NCBI GenBank assembly: GCA_016927515.1
Contig: JAFGMN010000256.1
Coordinates: 1-56,120 of the forward strand
Length of the DNA: 56,120 nucleotides
Source of the DNA: a candidate division CSSED10-310 bacterium
Lineage (GTDB): Bacteria; CSSED10-310
Direction: 5' to 3'
Under the pieces are notes generated by a model. It saw nothing but the letters and a program-made list of their open reading frames with translations. It did not search any database and was not told where the DNA came from. Both the position numbers and the translations under genes were made by a program. Shown here piece by piece: positions 7,503 through 16,943 of this stretch (position 1 is the stretch's first letter; every line of letters begins with the position of its first letter).

Positions 7503-10198
7503 CGCTCGTCACCCCACCAGAATCGACCGAATGTGTCGGTATCAATCGTGTCCACGTTTTTCAGGTGAAAACTCAATCCGAACTTTACTTCGCTGCGATC
7601 GTCATACTCCCGGGCCAGTATGTCAAACTCCCGATTGTTTTTGTAATACGTATGGAGCGTAACACCCCAGCACTGCGACATATAAGTCAGATCGAGAACC
7701 GCATATGGGAAAAAATCCTGTGCAAAATCGTATTTCACCCATGAATTGAAACTCCAGCGATCCGAGAGATGCATACCACCTTCCAAGGCAAGGGCATGCA
7801 GATCAAAGAAATCGTCAAGAAAATACCGGGAGTAATCCCATCGAATTCCGAATTTCCAGTCCTTTTGACGAAAGAAACCGTAGATATATCCGCTCGATAT
7901 CTCGTCATACCATGGATCATATTCCACCCGACCCGACAAGTAGACGCTGGCATACGGATTGATCATCAGGTCCAGCTTGACATTGCTGTATGGATAGTAA
8001 ATCCTCTCGTCCTCCCCCGGTTTGACTTCTCGTCGTTCCCATTGATCGTTCTTGTAAAAATCATACGTTTGGCTGATTGTCAGGGAGCCGAAATCACGAA
8101 TGATGCCGTCACGGGTCGATACACCCTTTTCCTGTGCATCATCACCCTCTTCAGCAGAATCATCAGCCGCAACATCGCCACGATCAGCGCGTTCGGTTGT
8201 ATCGGTGCCATCATCATCACCCGCATCGGCATCGGTGCTGTTTAGGTCTTTGCTTGAGTCAGTTTTTGTGTGTGTATATCCGGCACCGGATGACAAATCG
8301 AGCGGTCCAGTTCCATCGGCGTCTTCTGCGGCTGTTTTCCGGGTTTTCTTTTGTTTTTCCGGAACAAGTTTCATCAGCAAACGCGTGGTCATCGAATAGG
8401 TCAGGCGGGTTCCCGGTTCCATAAAGTCATCCCGGTCAAAATACAGGATTTCCTCCTGGCCGAGTAATTCCGGAGTGTAATCCAGGGAGATTTTGGGTTC
8501 GACGACATGTTTCATGCGGGACAACTGCTGATACCCGAGCATATCGAAGATCCGGTAGAATTTGGGGCCGTTAAAATCGATACCGGTGCGAAAAATGTGA
8601 CGATGCAGGCCGTCGCCCATATCCGTCAAGCTTGCCTTCCACTGGTTATCCGGGGTTTCAGGAGGGGTATCATATGTTGCCCAAGTCCCATCCGTAAGTC
8701 CGAGATCTTCGGTTTTCTTTTTGTCCCAGATTCGTTCATCGACGAGGATCCAGGGAGTAATCCCGAGCCATGGGATCTCGTTAAATTCATACCAGATTTC
8801 ACCATAGAAATAGCCGCGGAGAGCTTCTTCCTCGAGCCGTTCTGGAACCGTCTGGTCGTCGCGGACAGCAATCTCATTTGTTCCTTTGAACAGCCGTTCT
8901 CCCTGGACCCGCATCTGCCATCGGAGATCACCGACGAGGGTTTTCCATCCGGTGAAATACTCCAGCCGGGGCAGGTGTTCGAGCCGGGTATCAAACACGG
9001 GACTGAAATCTTTTTCGTAGCTTGCGTCCAGAGTCAGGCTTGAAGCACCCCAATACCGGGAAAAACTGACTCGGCTGTCCAGATACTGGGTTCGGCCGAG
9101 TGAAAGATCTGCATAATCGTCATCAAACGATTCGTCACTCTGGTAGTTGATATTGGCAGTACCCCGGATATCACCGGGAAAAACGGCGTTCTGTTCGTAT
9201 GTCAGTTTCCACCGTTCTTCCGGATTCCGGGTTTCGCTGGGTGACTCATCCTCACGGATATGTTCGAAATGAAGCTCACCCTTGGAATATCGGTCGAATG
9301 CGTTCCGAATTTCGATTTCTTCCATCAACCCGATGATCGAATGGTAGGTCAGCCCCAGCGTCGCATCCATCGTATCGCTGATACACCAGAAAAACTCCTC
9401 GTTGACGATCAGTCCCCGGGAACTGCTCCACTTGATGCTGGGCGTCAACAGTCCCGTTGCCCGGCCGGTTTTTGTGGGATAGAAAAAATAGGGGGTCCAG
9501 AAAATCGGAATTTTCTTGATCCACGCAGACACACTGTTCATATGCACATAGTTTTCCAGCCGGATGACGGCATATCGTGGTTCGAACCGCCAGGCTGGGC
9601 TGGTAGAACTGCATGCGGTTATCATGCCGCCGTACAGCGCGTATTGTCCTTCTCCATTACTTTCCAGATCCATCCATTTTTCAAGTCGATCTGCTTCGAG
9701 ATAAAGCTGTGGGTTCACCGCTGCCCGTGCATTGCTTAACCAACCGGTCCCCGTATCGAAATTATAATTCGCTTCATCTCCCGTCAGGACATCGTCGGCA
9801 AATTCGATGACAACATTTCCGCGTGCTTCCACGAGCCCTGACCACTGAAAGATCCGTACCCACTCCGCTTTTAACTTGAACATGTCCTTCCAGATTTCCA
9901 CATTTCCGGACAGCACGAAAATCCGGGCAGCTTCATCGATTTCCTGAGCATCCGCCCGGAAAAAGATCGGTGATTCCCGACTCATCAACGACTCATACGA
10001 TGCCCGCTTCTTCTTGAACTCTTCCTGCATGATTTCCTGATCACTCTTGTCGATAAACTGCTCATCCTGAAACTTATCGAACAAATCTGTGGAACCCGTC
10101 TCCGCCTGCATCAACCCCTGAGCGTCAACTCCGGCTAATCCGGCAGACAAGATAAACCATCCGATCAGAACGGCATGATACAGATATGCGGGTTTCAC
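7499..10198 (-). CDS. lptD: LPS-assembly protein LptD (outer membrane)
   Basis: LptD is the outer-membrane beta-barrel that inserts lipopolysaccharide into the outer leaflet. The protein has 899 residues. A signal peptide ends near residue 26 (GVDAQG). The OstA/LptA-like jellyroll covers about 75-190 (IFVLSGNVEIWKD, LVEARGNVVIEF), then the LptD barrel family core (PIFWTPYFFYP, GRATGLLTPS), with aromatic-rich strands to the C terminus. Residues about 620-700 hold an Asp/Thr-rich low-complexity insert unusual for the family. The start is GTG, overlapping the accD stop (GTGA), so translation is coupled. Presence of lptD implies a diderm cell with LPS or a similar glycolipid. Confidence 0.93.
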   Translation of the reverse strand: MKPAYLYHAVLIGWFILSAGLAGVDAQGLMQAETGSTDLFDKFQDEQFIDKSDQEIMQEEFKKKRASYESLMSRESPIFFRADAQEIDEAARIFVLSGNVEIWKDMFKLKAEWVRIFQWSGLVEARGNVVIEFADDVLTGDEANYNFDTGTGWLSNARAAVNPQLYLEADRLEKWMDLESNGEGQYALYGGMITACSSTSPAWRFEPRYAVIRLENYVHMNSVSAWIKKIPIFWTPYFFYPTKTGRATGLLTPSIKWSSSRGLIVNEEFFWCISDTMDATLGLTYHSIIGLMEEIEIRNAFDRYSKGELHFEHIREDESPSETRNPEERWKLTYEQNAVFPGDIRGTANINYQSDESFDDDYADLSLGRTQYLDSRVSFSRYWGASSLTLDASYEKDFSPVFDTRLEHLPRLEYFTGWKTLVGDLRWQMRVQGERLFKGTNEIAVRDDQTVPERLEEEALRGYFYGEIWYEFNEIPWLGITPWILVDERIWDKKKTEDLGLTDGTWATYDTPPETPDNQWKASLTDMGDGLHRHIFRTGIDFNGPKFYRIFDMLGYQQLSRMKHVVEPKISLDYTPELLGQEEILYFDRDDFMEPGTRLTYSMTTRLLMKLVPEKQKKTRKTAAEDADGTGPLDLSSGAGYTHTKTDSSKDLNSTDADAGDDDGTDTTERADRGDVAADDSAEEGDDAQEKGVSTRDGIIRDFGSLTISQTYDFYKNDQWERREVKPGEDERIYYPYSNVKLDLMINPYASVYLSGRVEYDPWYDEISSGYIYGFFRQKDWKFGIRWDYSRYFLDDFFDLHALALEGGMHLSDRWSFNSWVKYDFAQDFFPYAVLDLTYMSQCWGVTLHTYYKNNREFDILAREYDDRSEVKFGLSFHLKNVDTIDTDTFGRFWWGDER

Positions 10199-10995
10199 TT
10201 CTTTTTCCGGCCGACGACGGTGGGTGTGTCAGACAGGATTCCAATCAGTCTGTGAATTGTTTCCTTCATGTCTTTCCGTTCGACGATCATGTCCACCAAG
10301 CCGTGCTCCTGGCAAAACTCCGGTTTCTGAAAACCCTCGGGTAACTCACCCCCGATGGTCTGAGCGATGACGCGGGGGCCCGCGAAACCGATCAGGGCGC
10401 CTTTTTCAGCAACGATAACATCCCCCAGTGAAGCAAAGCTGGCCATCACCCCGGCAGTCGACGGATCGGTCAGAATGGAAATAAAGGGAACCCCGTTTTC
10501 CCGGAGTTTTCCACAGGCATATGAGGTCTTCACGAGTTGCATCAGGGAGTAGAACCCTTCCTGCATCCTGGCTCCGCCGGAACAGGAAACGGTAATAAAG
10601 GGTATACCGAGTTCCAGGGATCGCTCAGCGCCGCGCGTGATTTTTTCACCCACCACGGAGCCCATGCTGCCACCCATGAAGAAGAAATCCAGGATCGATG
10701 CTGATACGGGACGGGATTGCATGGTACCGAGAATATTCCTGCAAGCATCGTCCAGGCCGGATGAATCCCATGTCGCCTGCAGTCGAGCTTTGTAGGGTTT
10801 CGAGTCGACAAAATGCAACGGATCTGTAGCATACAGTGGTGTGTCTTTTTCTTCCCATCGGCCGTCATCGAACAGCAGTGTCGCCCATTCAAGCGACGCT
10901 AATCGATGATGATGACCGCACGTCGGACAGACCCGCCAATTTCGAATAAACTCGTCGTCCTGTATTTCCACCTGACATGATTTACATACCGCCAT
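10195..10995 (-). CDS. accD: Acetyl-CoA carboxylase carboxyltransferase subunit beta
   Basis: AccD, with AccA, transfers CO2 from carboxybiotin to acetyl-CoA, the first step of fatty acid synthesis. From ATG 10995 it has 266 residues. The N-terminal zinc ribbon uses Cys4, Cys7, Cys23 and Cys26 (CKSC...CPTC). The crotonase-fold core has SGGARMQEG, DPSTAGVMASFASLGD and GFAGPRVIAQT. CAGGAGG lies 5-6 bases before the ATG, which fixes the start; a TTG at 11046 is rejected. The usual partner accA is not in the window. It is translationally coupled to lptD downstream and follows a thioredoxin gene. Confidence 0.95.
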   Translation of the reverse strand: MAVCKSCQVEIQDDEFIRNWRVCPTCGHHHRLASLEWATLLFDDGRWEEKDTPLYATDPLHFVDSKPYKARLQATWDSSGLDDACRNILGTMQSRPVSASILDFFFMGGSMGSVVGEKITRGAERSLELGIPFITVSCSGGARMQEGFYSLMQLVKTSYACGKLRENGVPFISILTDPSTAGVMASFASLGDVIVAEKGALIGFAGPRVIAQTIGGELPEGFQKPEFCQEHGLVDMIVERKDMKETIHRLIGILSDTPTVVGRKKK

Positions 10996-11095
10996 GGCTG
11001 CCTCCTGTTCGTCCCGCACCGATTGCGGCCTATCATACGTGATCAATTATTCAATGTCATCCCGTTCGATCAAAGTGACCGGCTCGACACCCTCT

Positions 11096-11428
11096 TCACT
11101 CCACCACATTGTCCCGGATCAGTTTTTCAAAGGCCTGTTTCGGAGCCGCTCCCACATGACGGGCAACCGGTTTTCCGTTTTTGAACAAGATCAATGTCGG
11201 AATCCCAGAAACGCTGTATTGACGGGCCACATCACTGTTCTCGTCCACGTTCAATTTGAAGATTGTGACTTGTCCGGCCAGTGCAACGGCAATATCTTCA
11301 AGAATCGGAGTCACCATGCGGCAGGGACCGCACCAGGGAGCCCAGAAATCCACAACAATCAACCCATTTCCCGCAATCACCTTTTCCTGAAAATCGTCCA
11401 CACCAACCGCCTTTACATGCTCAGACAT
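11096..11428 (-). CDS. trxA: Thioredoxin
   Basis: A 110-residue cytoplasmic disulfide reductase. The active site is WCGPC (Cys33, Cys36), with FWAPWCGPC context and the cis-proline loop SGIPTLILF. There is no signal peptide. A strong AAGGAGG sits just before the ATG. It could serve the class II reductase NrdJ, though the gene is not adjacent. Its place between DUF4416 and accD on the same strand suggests a shared transcript; about 100 bases separate it from accD. Confidence 0.95.
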   Translation of the reverse strand: MSEHVKAVGVDDFQEKVIAGNGLIVVDFWAPWCGPCRMVTPILEDIAVALAGQVTIFKLNVDENSDVARQYSVSGIPTLILFKNGKPVARHVGAAPKQAFEKLIRDNVVE

Positions 11429-11483
11429 ATTCTTCCTCCTTCCATGTTTCCGCTTGACCCGTCAGGTCGTCCCCGCCGACGAA

Positions 11484-12047
11484 TCATAACGGTAGATAAC
11501 GAACATCACCGGGTTGCAGAGAGCGCATATTATCCCGGTATATTTGTCTGATTCGTTGAAACACTTCGTCATACACAGCCGTCTTGAAATCCGGCAATGA
11601 CCACTCATACGGATGCCATCGGCCTTTCAGGTAAAACAACGTCGGATCCGCATAAATCCCACGGGACAGATAAATTTTCTGGGCCCGTTCCTTGACCGAA
11701 GCCAGAACCATTTTATAAAAATCCAGATATCCGGGGTCCAGATTCACCGGACGCCGTCCCTCCGAATCAGCAAACACTCCCTCCACCCGATTCGTCACAA
11801 TCTTGATTTCCGGGAGACACCCCGGATCCATTACCCGCTCGAAACTCCAGAAACATCGCCGAATGGAGTTCCCCATCTCCGCCGCATAGTAATCCGTCAA
11901 CGAAAAGAGATACTCGGGACTGGCATAATCGATCGGCCCTAACGCATCAACCAGCTGCTCCCGGACACGGTCCAGAACGTCCTGCGCAGATCCATACAGA
12001 AGTCCCGTGAAAAACTTCACGGGCTGGGGCAACCGGGGTCTTCCCAT
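11484..12047 (-). CDS. DUF4416 family protein
   Basis: A 187-residue cytoplasmic protein matching the DUF4416 family: KFFTGLLY near the start, DYYAAEMG in the middle, NLDPGYL and the YLSRGIYADPTLFYLKGRW block later. The family is common in Deltaproteobacteria, Nitrospirae and related phyla; its function is not known. The ATG abuts the stop of the NAT-like gene upstream (one-base overlap), which points to co-translation. No catalytic motif is claimed. Confidence 0.85.
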   Translation of the reverse strand: MGRPRLPQPVKFFTGLLYGSAQDVLDRVREQLVDALGPIDYASPEYLFSLTDYYAAEMGNSIRRCFWSFERVMDPGCLPEIKIVTNRVEGVFADSEGRRPVNLDPGYLDFYKMVLASVKERAQKIYLSRGIYADPTLFYLKGRWHPYEWSLPDFKTAVYDEVFQRIRQIYRDNMRSLQPGDVRYLPL

Positions 12048-12865
12048 TACGAACTCCTCTTCCGCGGCAACACGGCTTTGACATCGCCGACAATCGACCG
12101 GGCCTGTTCTACCAGGTCAAAGGCTATTCCGGTGTGCGCCGCAACCTGCCGATCGTAATCCTCCCGGATCGTATCCGAGCGACGGCCCGAACGATCCATC
12201 CATCGAATATGGCGGTCATGCAAATACATGCGTCCCTCGCCAGTCATCCGGGTAAACAGCAATGAATGCATCATGTTCCAGGAAAATGAATCGATCCAGT
12301 ATTGCCGGAATGTCTCCCGATCACAATCGGTTGCGTGGAGATGATATCGGTGTTTCGGACCGTCCGGTTCCAGCGTCACGAGATGCAGCCCTCCACCGGT
12401 ATCGCGCTCCAGACGAACCGGATGCAACCGTGTTTCGTGAACCGCAAAGCCGGTCTCGGGCAGTGGAAGAGGACGCGTGATTAAATATCCCGGATCCAGC
12501 AGATACTCCCGATCGTCGAACACAACTATCAATGCACAGTGATTATTGGCCGACCGGCCCAGATCCGCCATTCTGGGAGCACATCGATAACCATATGCCT
12601 CCAACACCATCTGCATGCAATACGTCAACGAAAAACACGTGCCTCCAGCCCCCAACTCGACAAACTCACGAAGAATATCCATCGGCATCCGCAACCGCTT
12701 GCCAGGATCCATCTCTCGAGCCGCACGAACAATTTTGCTTAAGTTTTCATACGGAATCAGCGCAAACTTGCCGGCAACCGTCTCCAAATGCTCCAGCGAA
12801 CACGGCTCGGTACCCACCGAAAAAACCCGTTCAAACTCCGCTGCCAGACATGCACCGATGATCAT
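12047..12865 (-). CDS. Arylamine N-acetyltransferase (NAT) family acyltransferase
   Basis: This family moves acyl groups from CoA thioesters to amines or hydroxylamines through a Cys-His-Asp triad; related amide synthases close macrolactams in ansamycin pathways. With the start at ATG 12865 the protein is 272 residues, the normal size. The triad is visible: Cys77 (GAGGTCFSL), His109 (ANNHCALIV) and Asp124 (YLLDPGY). The IPYENLS motif is also present. The start is chosen because the ATG overlaps the upstream stop (TGATG) and follows GGGGGAG; a longer frame to 12964 lies wholly inside the upstream gene. The substrate is unknown; the radical SAM partner suggests a biosynthetic role, by inference. 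Confidence 0.8.
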   Translation of the reverse strand: MIIGACLAAEFERVFSVGTEPCSLEHLETVAGKFALIPYENLSKIVRAAREMDPGKRLRMPMDILREFVELGAGGTCFSLTYCMQMVLEAYGYRCAPRMADLGRSANNHCALIVVFDDREYLLDPGYLITRPLPLPETGFAVHETRLHPVRLERDTGGGLHLVTLEPDGPKHRYHLHATDCDRETFRQYWIDSFSWNMMHSLLFTRMTGEGRMYLHDRHIRWMDRSGRRSDTIREDYDRQVAAHTGIAFDLVEQARSIVGDVKAVLPRKRSS

Positions 12866-14376
12866 CACCGCGGCTCCCCCCGCATAATCACGTTCCGGTT
12901 GTCCCGTCTGCTCCCCATTCGAAACATTAGACGTAAACCAGTCCGCTTCATCCACCGAAGGCATACACGCCCCCCCCGTTCCCAGCCGAAATCAAACAGA
13001 TGAAACAGGGCGACACACCAACAGGCGTGCCGGTGTTTGAGGAAAAACCGGATCAGTGTGCCGGGTGTTGTGTGAGTCAACCAGGTCAATCGATTCAGCA
13101 TCGTCGGTTGAATATCGAGATAGTTTTTATCCTCGGCCCGCATCATGCCTGTATTCCCTGTCAAATCCCGGGCCCGGTCATACAACGCTGTCCCGGGATA
13201 TAATGTCAGCGAAAACAGGTCCAGATGAAACGGTTTGTTTAGCCGGCTCAGTACGTGGACGGTCTCGGCCCGGTCGGCATCGGTTTCAAACGGATTATCC
13301 ACGATAACATCATAAGTACGAACCAACAGCCGATCCATGAATTCATCCAGCACGCCAGCCGCTCGGATGAAATCCGACACCGGTTCGTGACGGTGATAAA
13401 TTGTGCGTGATGTAGTATCCGAGCCTGACTGGAGCCCCATCTGAACGCCGATCAACCCGGCGTTGACCAGCATCTGCATGCGTTCTCGGCTCACCGATCG
13501 GGGATGAATCAGCACACCGAAACCGGCATTCACCGATGCGAATGCATCGCAAAAAGCCTCGATCCAACCGGGGGGTTTGAAAAAAAAGGAGTCATCCATG
13601 ATGGCGAATGCGTGACTGAATGGAAAATGATCGATGATATCGGTGATTTCCTTCATGAGATTCGCGACGGTACGAATGCGGATCGCATGTGCTTTTCCGA
13701 ATAGTGTCTGCAGGGCGCTGTTGCAGCAATACGTGCACTGATGAGGGCATCCTCTGGAGCTGATCACATAATGGCGGCCGTGGGACCACGGCATTTTCGT
13801 CCGAAAAAGAGTTTCGGATCCCGTGACAATGTGATCGCCTTCCAGGATAGCCTGGTGTGTCAGGTCATAATGAGGAGGGGGCCAGGCGTTCAAATCATCA
13901 ACGAGTTCCCGGCGACTCATATGAATGCCGTCATCCCGGCGATACCAGATATTGGGTATATCCGGCTGGGTCTGACCCGCACTCAATGCGCGCATCAGAG
14001 CTGGCACAGCCTCCTCACCGTCTCCTGCACAGACATAATCAGCGTGATCCAAACACGGCTCCGGCGCAAGAATCGGATGAATGCCTCCCCAGATAACCGG
14101 AATGGACAAACGATCCTGGATCGCCCGGGTCACATCGACGGCAAGAGAAAAATGGATCGACATCAGGCCCATGCCCACAAGTCCACAGGACTGTCCGTCA
14201 ATCCACTCGATTAACACATCCGTCTCCCGCTGCGACAACCGCTGCGACGGTTCCCGGCAGAGCCAGAGTATTTCCACGGAGATACCCGCTTGAACCGCCG
14301 CTGCCGCAACATAACGGACACCGAAATCAATGGTGGTGTTCTGCAGGGATATCAATGCCAGCCGAGGCGCATTCAT
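12865..14376 (-). CDS. B12-binding-domain radical SAM protein
   Basis: About 503 residues from ATG 14376; an ATG at 14436 would add 20 residues and neither has a strong ribosome site. An N-terminal cobalamin-binding-like domain (to about residue 165) includes GLVGMGLMS, VIWGGIHP and CAGDGEEAVPAL. The radical SAM domain holds the 4Fe-4S ligands Cys210, Cys214, Cys217 in SSRGCPHQCTYCCNS, then DDSFFF and a GLQSGSD motif. The histidine typical of base-off B12 binding (DxHxxG) is not obvious. Such proteins methylate or rearrange unreactive carbons in cofactor, lipid and natural-product pathways. It heads the operon and is coupled to the NAT-like gene. Substrate unknown. Confidence 0.85.
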   Translation of the reverse strand: MNAPRLALISLQNTTIDFGVRYVAAAAVQAGISVEILWLCREPSQRLSQRETDVLIEWIDGQSCGLVGMGLMSIHFSLAVDVTRAIQDRLSIPVIWGGIHPILAPEPCLDHADYVCAGDGEEAVPALMRALSAGQTQPDIPNIWYRRDDGIHMSRRELVDDLNAWPPPHYDLTHQAILEGDHIVTGSETLFRTKMPWSHGRHYVISSRGCPHQCTYCCNSALQTLFGKAHAIRIRTVANLMKEITDIIDHFPFSHAFAIMDDSFFFKPPGWIEAFCDAFASVNAGFGVLIHPRSVSRERMQMLVNAGLIGVQMGLQSGSDTTSRTIYHRHEPVSDFIRAAGVLDEFMDRLLVRTYDVIVDNPFETDADRAETVHVLSRLNKPFHLDLFSLTLYPGTALYDRARDLTGNTGMMRAEDKNYLDIQPTMLNRLTWLTHTTPGTLIRFFLKHRHACWCVALFHLFDFGWERGGRVCLRWMKRTGLRLMFRMGSRRDNRNVIMRGEPR

Positions 14377-14559
14377 GGTCGGAGATCGTATCACAACCGG
14401 TAGCGGTTCGTCACATAATCTGCGGTCCCGGACCATCGTTCCGTCTCAGGATAAACCCGACCGGAAAAAAAATGATTGCATGAAGACGTATAAAATTTTA
14501 ATGTAATCCCGGCTGAATCAACAACATATGGGTGTAAGGTGCAGGAGGTCAACGAGGCC

Positions 14560-16941
14560 GTGGTAAAAATACTGCTTGTGGAAGCAAGCCAGAAAATTCA
14601 GAAACAGATGACGGATGCACTGGTCCGGGTTCGATTCAGCGTCGACTCCACCCAATGGGCGGAAGAAGCCCTGGCATTGGCGACCCGTCAGAGATTCGAT
14701 GCGGTGATGATTCATGACAATCTGACAGATATGCCCGCCTTGGATCTGATTCGGAATCTCCGGAAACAACTGCAGGACAATCAACTTCCCGTGATCATTG
14801 TGTATGGGAAATTCGATGCCAAGCACCGGATGGAAGTATGGCGAATCGGTGCCGACGATGTCATCGACATGCCGTTTGTTCTTCCAGAAGTCTTGCTCCG
14901 ACTGCATGTTCGCCTCCAAAAACGCGGTATCGTCAGGCACATCCCCGGATCGATCGAAGATATCGGCGAACCCGATACCGCACACGCGCCGGAAGGTCTG
15001 CCGTGTCACGGGTCGATTGAAACCCGGCCTCTCCCGGTTTGCCTGTCGATTCTGTTTCTGAACAAAGCGACGGGTATTCTGCGGTTTATCGAGGGCAAAC
15101 ATATCCGGTCATACTACTTTGAAAAGGGGTATATTCGGGGTACAAATTCATCAAAAAAGGAAGAAAATTTCGTCCGGTTGATGCAGAAATGGCTCGAGCC
15201 GCCCGGCGATATTCGAAAACACCTCAAATCGCTGTCGGATACGCTCTCGGATCGTGAGGCGGCAAAAACCGTCCGTCATCTGTGCGGATTGCAGGATCAA
15301 TCCATCGATGCCCTTGCCGTCCGGTATATGCATTATGTCGTCCAAGGATCCATCCACGCGGCCCGTGGCGAGTTCGACTGGTCTCCGGATGAGGTCCCCG
15401 AGGATATGCTGTTAGTTAGTTTCCGCGGTTTTCACCCGATCCATATATTGATGACCGTGATCCGGGACACGTCCCCGGTTGTGGATTACACACCGTTTAT
15501 CATCGGCAGAGACCTGTATTTAGCGCCGGGGACACGGGACGGGCGACTGCGTAATACGTATCGGATGACGGCACCGGAAGCATGCGTAACCGCGTTGACC
15601 GCTCAGGGCGTAACACTGGGTAACTGGTTGAAGCAAGCTGAAATCATTCTTCCCTATGCCAGTGCGTTCATTTACACAATGTTGCAGTTTCGCGTTTTTA
15701 CATGCACAGAGCGCAATGAATTGACTTCGGATGAAAAAGAGGCCGTGAGCTTGCCGGAGTTTGATTCGCCGGAAAACCTTGGAACAATGATCGATTCAGA
15801 TGAACAGGTTTCCGATGCTTCGGCGTTGGAAGAGAAGGAACCGGGGGTGGAGTCGGATCCTGTGATGATGGACCCAACGGATGAGACGCCAGCGCCGATG
15901 CCGAAAGTCCGGCCGGTCCCCACTGCGATAAGATCGGCCGGGGAGTCTATCGAGTATGATTCGGTTGTATCCGGGATAAGTCAATCCCAGGCGGAATCCG
16001 GTAAAAAGCCCGTAATGCCTTCCGGGGAAGCGACGATATCGTCGCGCGGAACAAAAGAGTCACTTGCCGCCAATAGATCCCGGAAAACGCAGCTCGAGCG
16101 GGAGTTGGACCGGTTCACCCAGCAGACAACTCCTCACGAGCGGTACAAACCTGCGACGACAGGGAGTGTCCCATCCAGAGAACCCCGATTCGTTCCGGAT
16201 GCGCTTGAATTCTTTGCCGTAAATCGCGATCGATTGGCAAACGGTCACACATGGGAAACCCATCCCGCCTTAATCTGTATAGTGATCATGCAATCGCAGC
16301 AGACGGGGATTCTCACCTTTCAGGATGCCGCCAGCGAATCCCGGCTTTACTGGCAAAACGGCCGTTTGGTATATGCAAAATCAACCAAACCACAACTCCG
16401 AATCGATCAGATCCTGTTCGATCTGGGAATGATCAATGCCGATCAAAAGGCCACGGCCAATGCTCTCTGGGAAGAATCCGGCGGAATGCGTTCGGGAACC
16501 ATGCTGTTCCGATTCAATATCGTCAATGTCATGGATTTGACCGAAGCGGTGAAAGAACAGATCCGGCTCATCATGATCGATGTCTGCAATATTCCAGCCG
16601 GTGACTATGACTTCAAGCCAGGGCCTCTGCCCCAGTCGGAGTATATTGCGTTCGACGTTTCCACGGAGCGGCTGTTAGTTCAGGGGATTCGGGAAATGGA
16701 TGATCTGGGGAATCTGCAGAAAGCCATACCGAGCCTCAACGTGAATATGGTTCAAAACACCGGCGCTATGGAAAGAGCCCAGGAAATGCACCTGGAAGGC
16801 ATCGATATTTCCATATTGAACCGCTTCAGAAAAGCCAATGCCATCAAATCCGCCTACGCCGGAATGGATATCAGCCTCCAATCATTCAAAAACACATTGG
16901 CCGGCCTCTATCTTCTAAACCTTCTGAAAATCGCGCTGTAA
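14560..16941 (+). CDS. PATAN (DUF4388) protein with degenerate receiver domain
   Basis: A 793-residue cytoplasmic signalling protein. Residues 1-125 follow the response-regulator receiver fold, but the phospho-acceptor Asp is His52 (DAVMIHDN), the acidic pair is Glu8-Ala9, the Thr position is Tyr82 and the conserved Lys is Met104. Two PATAN/DUF4388-like regions follow, about 155-280 and 560-720 (GILRFIEG, GILTFQDAASESRLYW), separated by an acidic, low-complexity linker (about 400-530). PATAN proteins are linked to surface motility and gene regulation in several phyla. Start GTG 14560 is chosen because AGGAGG lies 11 bases upstream; GTG 14539 is the alternative. malQ follows 2 bases after the stop. 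Confidence 0.8.
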   Translation: MVKILLVEASQKIQKQMTDALVRVRFSVDSTQWAEEALALATRQRFDAVMIHDNLTDMPALDLIRNLRKQLQDNQLPVIIVYGKFDAKHRMEVWRIGADDVIDMPFVLPEVLLRLHVRLQKRGIVRHIPGSIEDIGEPDTAHAPEGLPCHGSIETRPLPVCLSILFLNKATGILRFIEGKHIRSYYFEKGYIRGTNSSKKEENFVRLMQKWLEPPGDIRKHLKSLSDTLSDREAAKTVRHLCGLQDQSIDALAVRYMHYVVQGSIHAARGEFDWSPDEVPEDMLLVSFRGFHPIHILMTVIRDTSPVVDYTPFIIGRDLYLAPGTRDGRLRNTYRMTAPEACVTALTAQGVTLGNWLKQAEIILPYASAFIYTMLQFRVFTCTERNELTSDEKEAVSLPEFDSPENLGTMIDSDEQVSDASALEEKEPGVESDPVMMDPTDETPAPMPKVRPVPTAIRSAGESIEYDSVVSGISQSQAESGKKPVMPSGEATISSRGTKESLAANRSRKTQLERELDRFTQQTTPHERYKPATTGSVPSREPRFVPDALEFFAVNRDRLANGHTWETHPALICIVIMQSQQTGILTFQDAASESRLYWQNGRLVYAKSTKPQLRIDQILFDLGMINADQKATANALWEESGGMRSGTMLFRFNIVNVMDLTEAVKEQIRLIMIDVCNIPAGDYDFKPGPLPQSEYIAFDVSTERLLVQGIREMDDLGNLQKAIPSLNVNMVQNTGAMERAQEMHLEGIDISILNRFRKANAIKSAYAGMDISLQSFKNTLAGLYLLNLLKIAL

Positions 16942-16943
16942 CG

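Noticed and set aside
12866-12964. Longer N terminus for the NAT-like protein
   Set aside because: This part lies inside the radical SAM gene, has no ribosome site, and the shorter start gives the normal family length and a TGATG coupling.
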